DNA of 15,337 nucleotides from Deltaproteobacteria bacterium (GTDB taxonomy: Bacteria > Desulfobacterota > Syntrophorhabdia > Syntrophorhabdales > Syntrophorhabdaceae). Every line of letters begins with the position of its first letter. Positions within the stretch are counted from its first letter, which is position 1. Below are positions 8,149 through 14,470 of the stretch, piece by piece. A program made the translations under genes and the position numbers. The notes beneath the pieces were generated by a model. That model searched no databases. It was not told where the DNA came from and saw nothing but the letters and a program-made list of their open reading frames with translations. Location of the stretch: positions 1 to 15,337 of the forward strand of contig DNYO01000117.1 of the NCBI GenBank assembly GCA_003506795.1. Reading direction: 5' to 3'.

Positions 8149-8817
8149 ATGAGCAAATCGATCAAAGGCATTACTGCCAAAATTGCAAACGCCCGGTTCT
8201 CCTATCTTTTCTTCTCGATCATACTGCTTTTTCTGCTCCGGCCTTTTCTCATGGACTTCACGGCCCTGCGTAATGTAACGAACATCTTCATCTGGCTCAT
8301 TCTCATCTCCTGCGGCTGGGCCGTTCACGAAGAAAGAAGACATCGGATGATCTTTCTGGGCATCATCGTCCTGGCCATCCTGACCGATTTCCTGGATATC
8401 ATTCTGCCTGATGCTGCGGCCCGGTTGGTGCCCAACATTGTGGGTTTCATCGTCTTCTCATATGTTGTCGCCGTCATTTTCCTGTATCTCATCAGGCAGG
8501 AAGAGGTTACGGCCGATATGATCATGGCTGCTGCCAGCGAATACATGCTTATCGGTATCATGTTCAGCTACATTTACTTTTTAATAGCGGCGGTCTATCC
8601 GGGATCGTTCAGCTTCCAAGGTTCGCAATGGGACCGGCTAACATTTCTGTATTTTAGTTTTGTGACGCTGACGACTACCGGGTATGGGGATATTCTGCCC
8701 GTATCGCTCCAGGCGCGTTCAATTGCCACCCTCGAGCAGGTCACCGGTCAGCTCTTCGTGGCTGTCGCTGTGGCGCGGCTCGTAGGTCTTTACACTGCAC
8801 AGAAGAAGACACAATGA
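8149..8817 (+). CDS. Potassium-channel-like membrane protein (Ion_trans_2 pore)
   Basis: This 222-residue inner-membrane protein carries a canonical K+ selectivity filter, TTTGYGD at 175-181. A pore helix (about 161-173) precedes it, and a final transmembrane helix (about 191-214) follows. Before the pore there are about five hydrophobic stretches, near 17-36, 43-59, 67-86, 93-115 and 124-149, giving a six-helix layout. I see no Arg/Lys-rich S4 voltage sensor and no C-terminal RCK or nucleotide-binding domain; only about eight residues follow the last helix. GGAG at 8136-8139 supports the ATG start. Selective K+ passage is a sound inference from the filter. Its gating is unclear. Confidence 0.85.
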   Translation: MSKSIKGITAKIANARFSYLFFSIILLFLLRPFLMDFTALRNVTNIFIWLILISCGWAVHEERRHRMIFLGIIVLAILTDFLDIILPDAAARLVPNIVGFIVFSYVVAVIFLYLIRQEEVTADMIMAAASEYMLIGIMFSYIYFLIAAVYPGSFSFQGSQWDRLTFLYFSFVTLTTTGYGDILPVSLQARSIATLEQVTGQLFVAVAVARLVGLYTAQKKTQ

Positions 8818-8863
8818 TTTTAGGTCGATGAAATTGATGTAACAGTATATAAAAGGAGAAATT

Positions 8864-10291
8864 ATGGAATCTTTAGAAGCGATGGAACACTTAAAAGAAT
8901 TAACGAATGTCACCTTCGACGAAATTAAGGTGGGCGCCACAGACGAACTGACCATCACGCTGAAACAAAATCAGATCGATGTGGCTGCCATGGTTTCGGG
9001 AAGCGTGGATGCTATGTATCTCAAAGAGGCTGGTCTCGGGGATACGCGTCAGGAGCCCAGAAAGACAGAGGCGGCGGGCGCCGAGGCCCTCATATCCGTT
9101 CTCCTCGGCACACGCCTGCCCGGTCCGGGGATGAAGATCCGGCATCGCGATCTGCGGTTCAGTGGGGAGTTAACCGTGGGAGATACTCTCACGGCAACGG
9201 TCACTGTCAGGGAAAAGCTTACTGAGGGTAACCTTGTTGTTTTCGACTGCCGCTGTGTAAACCAGGCAGGAAAGGAGCTTGTATCGGGTACGGTGACGCT
9301 GGAAGCGCCCACCACGCATCTTTTCTACGATACCATTAAGCCGCCCCGTTTCGAGCTTCGGTATGGGAATGCCTTTGCGCAGCTCATTCAGGAAGGCAAG
9401 AGCCACGATCCCGTACCCTGCGCAGTCATCCACCCCTGTGATAAGGATTCCCTGATGGGTGCTATCGAAGCGGCACGCCGCGGCTTTATCATCCCGGTGC
9501 TCATCGGCCCCGAGGAAAAGATACGGGCTGCAGCTGAAGAGGCGGAGATAGATCTTGGCTCTTACCGGATTGTATTTACGGAGCACAGCAACGCCTCGGC
9601 GGCAAAGGCAGTAGAGCTCGCCCGGGCGGGGGAGGTGGAAGCCCTGATGAAGGGAAGCCTCCATACCGACGAGGTCATGGGGGCCATCGTACCTTCGTCA
9701 GCGGGGCTTCGCACCTCGCGCCGGATCAGCCATGCCTTTGTCATGGATGTTCCTACGTACCCCAAGATGTTCATAATAACCGATGCAGCAGTCAACATCT
9801 TCCCGAATCTGGAAGACAAGCGCGACATCGTCCAGAACGCCATCGACCTGGCCCGCGCGCTCGGGGTCGAAATTCCCAAGGTAGGTATTCTGTCAGCTGT
9901 CGAGACGGTGAACCCCAAGATCCCTTCCACCCTGGAGGCGGCCTCCCTGTGCAAGATGGCCGAGCGTGGCCAGATCACCGGCGGCATCCTCGACGGCCCC
10001 CTTGCCTTCGACAACGCCATCAGCGCCCAGGCCGCAAGAATCAAGGGCATTACCTCACCTGTCAGCGGGGATGTGGACATCCTGCTGGCGCCTGATCTGG
10101 AGGCGGGCAACATGCTCTTCAAACAGCTTAACTACCTTGCCGGCGGCGAAGGGGCAGGCATCGTGCTGGGAACGCGAATCCCTGTTGTCCTGACGAGCCG
10201 GGCCGATTCCGTCCGCACACGGCTGGCTTCGGCGGCGGTCATGGCGCTCGTCGCAAATGCCCGGCGGGCTGGAAAGTATGACGTGAGGTGA
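8864..10291 (+). CDS. MaoC-like/phosphate acyltransferase fusion (Pta/Ptb family)
   Basis: This is a 475-residue two-domain protein of the type annotated as bifunctional enoyl-CoA hydratase/phosphate acetyltransferase. AAAAGGAGAAATT supports ATG 8864. Residues about 12-150 form a MaoC hot-dog domain, with GTRLPGPGM and LTVGDTLTATVTV as recognisable strands. Residues about 165-470 form a PTA_PTB domain, with KGSLHTDEVMG at 263-273, RTSRRISHAFVMDVP at 283-297, DGPLAFDNAIS at 377-387 and PDLEAGNML at 410-418. The second domain would convert acyl-CoA plus phosphate to acyl phosphate. The MaoC domain has Ser47 and Tyr52 where the hydratase Asp and His are expected, so that activity is probably lost. 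Its end overlaps the acetate kinase start region, so the two products likely work in sequence. Acyl chain preference (acetyl, butyryl or branched) is not readable. Confidence 0.9.
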   Translation: MESLEAMEHLKELTNVTFDEIKVGATDELTITLKQNQIDVAAMVSGSVDAMYLKEAGLGDTRQEPRKTEAAGAEALISVLLGTRLPGPGMKIRHRDLRFSGELTVGDTLTATVTVREKLTEGNLVVFDCRCVNQAGKELVSGTVTLEAPTTHLFYDTIKPPRFELRYGNAFAQLIQEGKSHDPVPCAVIHPCDKDSLMGAIEAARRGFIIPVLIGPEEKIRAAAEEAEIDLGSYRIVFTEHSNASAAKAVELARAGEVEALMKGSLHTDEVMGAIVPSSAGLRTSRRISHAFVMDVPTYPKMFIITDAAVNIFPNLEDKRDIVQNAIDLARALGVEIPKVGILSAVETVNPKIPSTLEAASLCKMAERGQITGGILDGPLAFDNAISAQAARIKGITSPVSGDVDILLAPDLEAGNMLFKQLNYLAGGEGAGIVLGTRIPVVLTSRADSVRTRLASAAVMALVANARRAGKYDVR

Positions 10292-10296
10292 TGGCC

Positions 10297-11490
10297 ATGA
10301 AAGATCTCATTCTTGTTCTCAATGCCGGGTCGTCGAGCCTGAAGTTTAAACTTTACATCAATAAGGGTGAAAAGCTGGAGGCCCTCTACTCTGGTGAGAT
10401 TGAGGGTATCGTCACCGAGCCCCGATTCAAGGCGAAGGACAGCGACGGGAATGTCGTTGCGGAGAAGAAGTGGCCCCCGGGAAAACCGATCGGTCACGAG
10501 GGGGCAATTGAGGCCATTTTCGCCTGGGGAAGAAGTGTCCTGGGCGGCGCGGACCGCATCGGGGCAGTGGGGCACCGTGTCGTTCACGGCGGGCTTGAAT
10601 ATACGGGACCCACCATATTGAATTCCCAGGTGTTCGAGAACCTGAAAAAACTCGTTCCCCTTGCCCCGCTCCATCAGCCGCACAACCTGAATGCCATCAA
10701 TATCTGCGCAACAAGAAGACCCGATATCCCACAAGTTGCCTGCTTTGACACCTCCTTTCACACGAGCATTCCCGCTGTGGCGCAGTCCTTTGGCCTGCCG
10801 CGGATATACACTGAGAAGGGGGTGCGGCGCTACGGATTCCACGGACTTTCTTACGAATACATCGCCTCGGTCCTGCCTGAGGTTGACCCGGAAGCGGCAA
10901 AGGGGCGGACAATCGTAGCACACCTCGGCAACGGCGCCAGCATGTGCGGCATGAAGGGACTGAAAAGTGAGGTAATCACACTGGGATTCACCGCCGTCGA
11001 CGGACTCGTGATGGGAACGCGCTGCGGAGCTCTCGACCCTGGAGTGATGCTTTTCCTGATGGACCAGTGCAGCATGAGCGCCCGGGACCTCGAGAAACTC
11101 ATCTATAACGAATCAGGCCTGCTGGGCGTATCAGGAATTTCGAGCGACATGCGAACGCTCCTGGAAAGCAAAGAGCCGAATGCCGCTGAAGCAGTTGACC
11201 TTTTCGTATACCGGATCAGCCGTGAGTTGGGATCGCTCACCGCCGCCCTCGGCGGCCTCGATGCGCTGGTCTTCACCGGCGGTATCGGCGAAAACGCAGT
11301 TCCAATCCGCGAGCGGGTCTGCCGTGCCGCGAACTGGGTCGGGCTTGATTTCGATGAAAAAGCCAACGCGACTCGAGGGCCCCGTATAAGCCGGGAGGGA
11401 AGCCGTGTCACGGCCTGGGTGATCCCCACCGATGAAGCGCTGATGGTCGCCCAGCATACCCGCCGGTTACTCTTCGGGAAGAATGAATAA
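10297..11490 (+). CDS. ackA: Acetate kinase
   Basis: This cytoplasmic enzyme transfers phosphate between acyl phosphate and ADP, giving the acid and ATP in the energy-yielding direction. I choose ATG 10297 because TGAGGT at 10284-10289 is well spaced and the protein then begins MKDLILVLNAGSSSLKF as usual. GTG 10288 and ATG 10291 are in-frame alternatives. At 397 residues it has the normal family length. Catalytic and substrate residues are all in place: Asn9, Arg94 (GHRVVHGG), Asp151 (FDTSFH), His182 (GFHGLS), Arg242 (MGTRCG), the TGGIGEN loop at 327-333 and Glu380. The start region overlaps or abuts the phosphotransacylase stop, showing an operon. An acyl kinase acting on longer acids, such as butyrate kinase, is usually shorter (about 355 residues) and lacks this motif pattern, so acetate, possibly propionate, is the best guess. 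Confidence 0.95.
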   Translation: MKDLILVLNAGSSSLKFKLYINKGEKLEALYSGEIEGIVTEPRFKAKDSDGNVVAEKKWPPGKPIGHEGAIEAIFAWGRSVLGGADRIGAVGHRVVHGGLEYTGPTILNSQVFENLKKLVPLAPLHQPHNLNAINICATRRPDIPQVACFDTSFHTSIPAVAQSFGLPRIYTEKGVRRYGFHGLSYEYIASVLPEVDPEAAKGRTIVAHLGNGASMCGMKGLKSEVITLGFTAVDGLVMGTRCGALDPGVMLFLMDQCSMSARDLEKLIYNESGLLGVSGISSDMRTLLESKEPNAAEAVDLFVYRISRELGSLTAALGGLDALVFTGGIGENAVPIRERVCRAANWVGLDFDEKANATRGPRISREGSRVTAWVIPTDEALMVAQHTRRLLFGKNE

Positions 11491-11505
11491 CTCTTCCCAT
11501 ATGGG
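11476..11505. repeat. Inverted repeat and palindrome at the ackA 3' end
   Basis: GGGAAGA at 11476-11482 pairs perfectly with TCTTCCC at 11492-11498 around a 9-nt loop that includes the ackA stop codon. A perfect 10-bp palindrome, CCCATATGGG, overlaps it at 11496-11505. No T-run follows, so it is not a standard intrinsic terminator. It might mark the operon end as an mRNA-stabilising stem or as half of a protein site. Confidence 0.3.
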
Positions 11506-11537
11506 ACGCAACCGCTGGATAAATGGGGTACAGAAAC

Positions 11538-11651
11538 ATGCCGCGTGTAAAAGCGGGTGACCTCAATATCAACTATGTTGAGTGCCGCTCCTTTTTACGC
11601 GCATTTTTAGCGAGTGGCTCCAGTAAACCTAAAGGGGAATATACCGAATGA
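11538..11651 (+). pseudogene. Possible alpha/beta-hydrolase N-terminal remnant
   Basis: A 37-codon frame begins MPRVKAGDLNINYVE, which resembles the first beta strand of many alpha/beta hydrolases such as enol-lactonases (typically M-P-x-V-K-V-x-x-I-x-I-x-Y). After about residue 15 the resemblance stops. The remainder is unlike a hydrolase and ends in TGA at 11649-11651, overlapping the DUF3313 start as ATGA. GGGG about 10 nt upstream could be an old ribosome binding site. I read it as the 5' end of a gene whose body has been lost. The match is short and comes from memory, so chance is possible. Confidence 0.3.
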
Positions 11652-12334
11652 AAAAAATGGCAAAAGTATTGTTTGCAGTCGTGATCGGGCTTGTGTTCAC
11701 AATATCCTCGGCAATCGCTGATGAAATCCCCTTTTCCGGGTTTCTCGGAAATAGGACCGTCTATGATCGGTTGAAACACTCAGTGGGAGGCGGAGCCAAG
11801 TTCCGGTGGTTCAAGCCCGGGGTGGATTTCAAGAAATACAACAAGTTCATGGTGGACAGCGTCATTTTCTATCTGGCCAATGATGCAGATTATAAGGGCA
11901 TCGATCCTCAGGATATGAAAGATTTGGCCGATTCCTTCAACAAGGAACTCGTAGCGGCTTTCAAGGGCAAGTATCCGATCGTTGCTGATCCAGGTCCCGA
12001 CGTCTTGCGGATCCGCCTCGCCATTACGAACATTAAGCCGAGCAAACCTCGCCTCAGCGCAGCCACTTCGATTGTTCCCGTCGGGCTGGCCGTCAGTCTT
12101 GTCAAGAAAGAAACAACCGGAGGCTGGACAGGCAGCGGTGAAACGTGTGCCGAGTTGATGATCCTCGACTCCTCGACCAATGATGCGATCGCGATGGCGG
12201 TGGACCAAAGGAAGGCCGAGTTCGAGCAGAGATTCTCGAAATGGGGATCAGCCAATGAATCCTTCAGATTCTGGTCGGAGCGGATCGTGATGTTCTTGGA
12301 CTATGCAAAGGGCATAAAGAGGCAAGACAAATAG
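11648..12334 (+). CDS. DUF3313 family exported protein
   Basis: This 228-residue protein resembles DUF3313 proteins, annotated elsewhere as putative lipoproteins of unknown function. Family-like segments run in order: FSGFLG near residue 29, FRWFKPGVDFKKYNKFMVDSV at about 52-72, an IDPQDMKDLADSFNKELV helix, DPGPDVLRIRLAITNIKPSKP and, near the C-terminus, FSKWGSANESFRFWSERI. The N-terminus is a clear secretion signal (MKKMAKVLFAVVIGLVFTIS) with a likely type I cleavage site after SAIA, before Asp25. There is no lipobox Cys, so this one should be a soluble periplasmic or surface protein, unlike many relatives. AAAGGGGA at 11630-11637 supports ATG 11648. Gene fragments lie on both sides. Function is unknown. 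Confidence 0.8.
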   Translation: MKKMAKVLFAVVIGLVFTISSAIADEIPFSGFLGNRTVYDRLKHSVGGGAKFRWFKPGVDFKKYNKFMVDSVIFYLANDADYKGIDPQDMKDLADSFNKELVAAFKGKYPIVADPGPDVLRIRLAITNIKPSKPRLSAATSIVPVGLAVSLVKKETTGGWTGSGETCAELMILDSSTNDAIAMAVDQRKAEFEQRFSKWGSANESFRFWSERIVMFLDYAKGIKRQDK

Positions 12335-12436
12335 GGGCTTTTCATTGGTCCCGTCGTGCTTGCCATCACCTATAGGCTGCTTGCGGCATGGGTGGCGGAT
12401 GTGGAATCGAGTCCAGCACAGGAGCCGGCGGAGTGA
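12335..12436 (+). pseudogene. Possible AI-2E-family transporter C-terminal remnant
   Basis: Directly after the DUF3313 TAG stop, and in the same frame, come 33 codons that encode a hydrophobic helix beginning GLFIGPVVLAITY, then a polar tail ending EPAE and TGA at 12434-12436. No start codon precedes the segment. G-L-F-I-G-P-V-V-L-A is the usual last-helix motif of AI-2E (PerM/YdiK, formerly UPF0118) transporters, which end about 20-30 residues later, as here. I therefore read this as the 3' end of a transporter gene whose front has been removed. An alternative is occasional stop read-through giving DUF3313 a membrane tail, which I consider unlikely. Confidence 0.45.
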
Positions 12437-12463
12437 AATTGAGAGGTCGTGTATAGGCAATGG

Positions 12464-12490
12464 GCGTCAAACCTAACCTGATTGCGTCAA
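12464..12490. repeat. Direct repeat GCGTCAA x2 upstream of the DUF2254 gene
   Basis: GCGTCAA occurs at 12464-12470 and again at 12484-12490, 20 bp apart start to start, close to two helical turns. The pair lies 25-51 bp before the DUF2254 start, just upstream of its ribosome binding site. Tandem direct repeats on one DNA face are a common layout for response-regulator sites. The repeat is only 7 bp, so chance is possible. Confidence 0.2.
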
Positions 12491-12514
12491 CGTGGATTCA
12501 GAGGAGAGAATTAT

Positions 12515-13981
12515 ATGGCCAATAGAAGGCGTCAGGACATCGTGAGATGGATAGAATCTCTGATCAGATCAAATTCGGATAGCCGCCTGTGGAGTCATAT
12601 CCGGTCGAAGATCACCTGGAATAAGATATTTCACGTCATAAGCTATACGAAGTCCTCTCTCTGGATTGTCCCGATTGTCGCCATCGTGCTTGAGCTGATC
12701 ACGTTTCGCCTTCTTCACGTTCTGGACGCCTGGCTTCTGTGGCCATTTCAGGATCGGGGCTTACAGGCAGCGGAAACAATACTCCAGACGATCATCACCC
12801 TGAACCTCTCGTTCATGGTATTCACGTTCGGTTCACTGCTCGTCGCGATCCAGGTGGCAAGCGGGCAGATGACACCGCGGATCATCGCGACAGCGCTGCT
12901 GCGGGACAATGTGGTCAGGTACAGCGTCGGTCTCTTTGTCTTTACCCTGATGTTCGCCGTGAGCACGATGGGGAGGGTGGAGAAGACCGTCCACCAGCTT
13001 CCCCTTTTTTTTGCCGGACTTTTCGGAATATTCTCCATCGCGGTTTTTCTCTATCTGATCGATTACGCATCGAAACTGCTGCGTCCGGTTTCCATTGCGA
13101 CGTATATTGGAAAAATGGGGCTCGCGGTCATCGACTCCGTGTATTCCCAGCCGACAAAGGAGGCGCAAGCGCCTGCGGCACCAGACCACACGCCCAGCCA
13201 CCTTCCCTTTGTGGGCCGATTGGGCGCAAAGGCCCTCTCCGTCATCAAGTCTGTCTATCCCCAGGAGACACAGGGGCCAACGGCGCCTGCAGCACCAGAC
13301 AGCACGCTCGGCCTGCCGGAACGAATAGTTCTCCACAAGGGTACAGGGGAAATCATCCTGGCGGTTAACCTGGAGGCATTGGTAGCCGAGGCCCAGGCCG
13401 CGGACGTTATCATCGAATTCGTGCACCGCGTAGGAGATTTCATCGGAACGGGAGAGCCGCTCTTCCTGATTTACGGCAGTGCCGCCGCAATTGAAGATCA
13501 GAAGCTGCAGGACTCCGTCGCCTTCGGGCCAGAGCGTACCATGGAACAGGACCCGACATTTGCCTTTCGCATCCTGGTAGATATCGGGCTGAAGGCCCTG
13601 TCACCGGCGATCAACGACCCGACAACGGCCGTTCTCGTCATCGACCAGCTTCATCGCCTTCTTCGAATGGCCGGCCTGCGGCACCTGCACGACAATACGG
13701 TACGGGATAGTGCGGGAAGACCTCGCCTGATTTTCCGGACGCCGAACTGGGAAGACTTCGTGCATCTCACATTCACCGAAATACGCCATAGCGGTGCGAA
13801 ACAAGTCCAGATTGCCCGGCGCTTGCGCGCGATGATCGAGAACCTGATCCACACCCTGCCGGAACATCGTCATCCGGCGTTGCGCATTGAGCTGGACCTT
13901 CTGAATCGCACGGTTGAACAGTACTACACATTACCGGAGGATCTGGCGCTTGCTCACGGATCTGACAGTCAGGGATTGTGA
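12515..13981 (+). CDS. DUF2254 family membrane protein
   Basis: This 488-residue inner-membrane protein belongs to the DUF2254 family, of unknown function. I start it at ATG 12515, 7 nt after GAGGAGAG at 12501-12508; a TTG at 12482 is in frame but has no site. Four hydrophobic segments lie near 48-70, 88-115, 134-155 and 162-184. The family segments MVFTFGSLLVAIQVASGQMTPR (about 101-122) and ALSPAINDPTTAVLVIDQL (361-379) are clear. The C-terminal half is soluble and presumably cytoplasmic. Residues about 198-265 hold an Ala/Pro-rich linker with an internal duplication at a 38-residue period, an unusual insertion just after TM4. The gene stands alone, with an intrinsic terminator starting about 140 bp downstream. 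Confidence 0.85.
   Translation: MANRRRQDIVRWIESLIRSNSDSRLWSHIRSKITWNKIFHVISYTKSSLWIVPIVAIVLELITFRLLHVLDAWLLWPFQDRGLQAAETILQTIITLNLSFMVFTFGSLLVAIQVASGQMTPRIIATALLRDNVVRYSVGLFVFTLMFAVSTMGRVEKTVHQLPLFFAGLFGIFSIAVFLYLIDYASKLLRPVSIATYIGKMGLAVIDSVYSQPTKEAQAPAAPDHTPSHLPFVGRLGAKALSVIKSVYPQETQGPTAPAAPDSTLGLPERIVLHKGTGEIILAVNLEALVAEAQAADVIIEFVHRVGDFIGTGEPLFLIYGSAAAIEDQKLQDSVAFGPERTMEQDPTFAFRILVDIGLKALSPAINDPTTAVLVIDQLHRLLRMAGLRHLHDNTVRDSAGRPRLIFRTPNWEDFVHLTFTEIRHSGAKQVQIARRLRAMIENLIHTLPEHRHPALRIELDLLNRTVEQYYTLPEDLALAHGSDSQGL
13127..13300 (+). repeat. In-frame internal duplication, 114-bp period, in the DUF2254 gene
   Basis: Residues 205-224 (13127-13186) and 243-262 (13241-13300) align at 13 of 20 positions without gaps: VIDSVYSQ...APAAPD against VIKSVYPQ...APAAPD. 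The last 18 bases coding for APAAPD differ at only one position. The period is exactly 114 bp, or 38 codons, so the frame is kept. The similarity weakly continues upstream (GKMGLA against GRLGAKAL). A past tandem duplication of the post-TM4 linker is the simplest explanation. Confidence 0.7.
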
Positions 13982-14470
13982 CCAGCCACAAAGATCAATC
14001 TTATTTTTAAGCTGTTTTGTATGGCTTTGGAAGGATTAGAGGTACCCATATACTCTCCTGTTCCGGATCAAGAAGCTGGGATCACACGACCCTGAAAAAT
14101 CGAATACCCTCAACATGATCCCTCAATATCTTGCGTATCCGCAATATGTTGAGGGCATTTTCTTTATCCATCTCCTCACAAGCCCACCCTCTCATTCAAA
14201 AATAATAGAAAAATATTCACTCGTTGTAATGTATCTGACGGTCTCTTCCCCTCTGGAATACTTTTTGAATTGATTTCATTTGACTTGACGAAAAAATAGT
14301 GGAAAAAATCATGAATGAAATTTTAACAGAGGCCATACTACTTACCAGGAAAAGAAGGAATACTTCCTAATCATTTTTGTGGCACTACATGGTGAGACGG
14401 CCTGGAGCCTTTCGGGACAGCCTGTCAACCCCGGGTTCAGCCACGTTGCAGACAGCAAAGGAGGCTTACA
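13982..14470. other. 489-bp intergenic region, terminator then AT-rich leader
   Basis: No convincing gene lies here. The first part holds a weak TTGTG/CACAA stem at the DUF2254 stop followed by a T-rich run, then the strong terminator at 14120-14165. From about 14195 to 14340 the DNA is much richer in A and T than the neighbouring genes and has -35-like boxes such as TTGACG at 14285-14290, without a convincing partner -10. From 14390 to 14460 GC content rises and short complementary segments suggest a folded leader just before the GH63 ribosome binding site. The glucosidase promoter presumably lies in the AT-rich part. Confidence 0.5.
14107..14165 (+). terminator. Strong intrinsic terminator with a duplicated 5' arm
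   Basis: Bases 14120-14135 pair with 14140-14155 to form a 16-bp stem with one C/T mismatch and one G-U pair, closed by the loop TATC. CATTTTCTTT follows directly, giving a classic Rho-independent terminator. A second 5' arm, CCCTCAACAT at 14107-14116, is a perfect 10-nt complement of ATGTTGAGGG at 14146-14155 and so could compete for the same 3' arm. The stem starts about 140 bp after the DUF2254 stop and probably ends that transcript. The paired core is nearly symmetric, but only the + side has an obvious T-run. Confidence 0.75.

Noticed and set aside
8846..8851. TATATA as a -10 box for the MaoC-Pta gene
   Set aside because: It has no matching -35 box at 16-18 bp and would put the transcript start within the ribosome binding site.
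12482..12514. TTG start extending the DUF2254 protein by 11 residues
   Set aside because: The extension overlaps the GAGGAGAG site that serves ATG 12515 and adds nothing family-like.
14352..14380. AGGAA-TAC-TTCCT stem followed by ATTTTT as a terminator
   Set aside because: The stem is only 5 bp and AT-rich, and it lies in the probable leader of the glucosidase gene, so it is likely chance.
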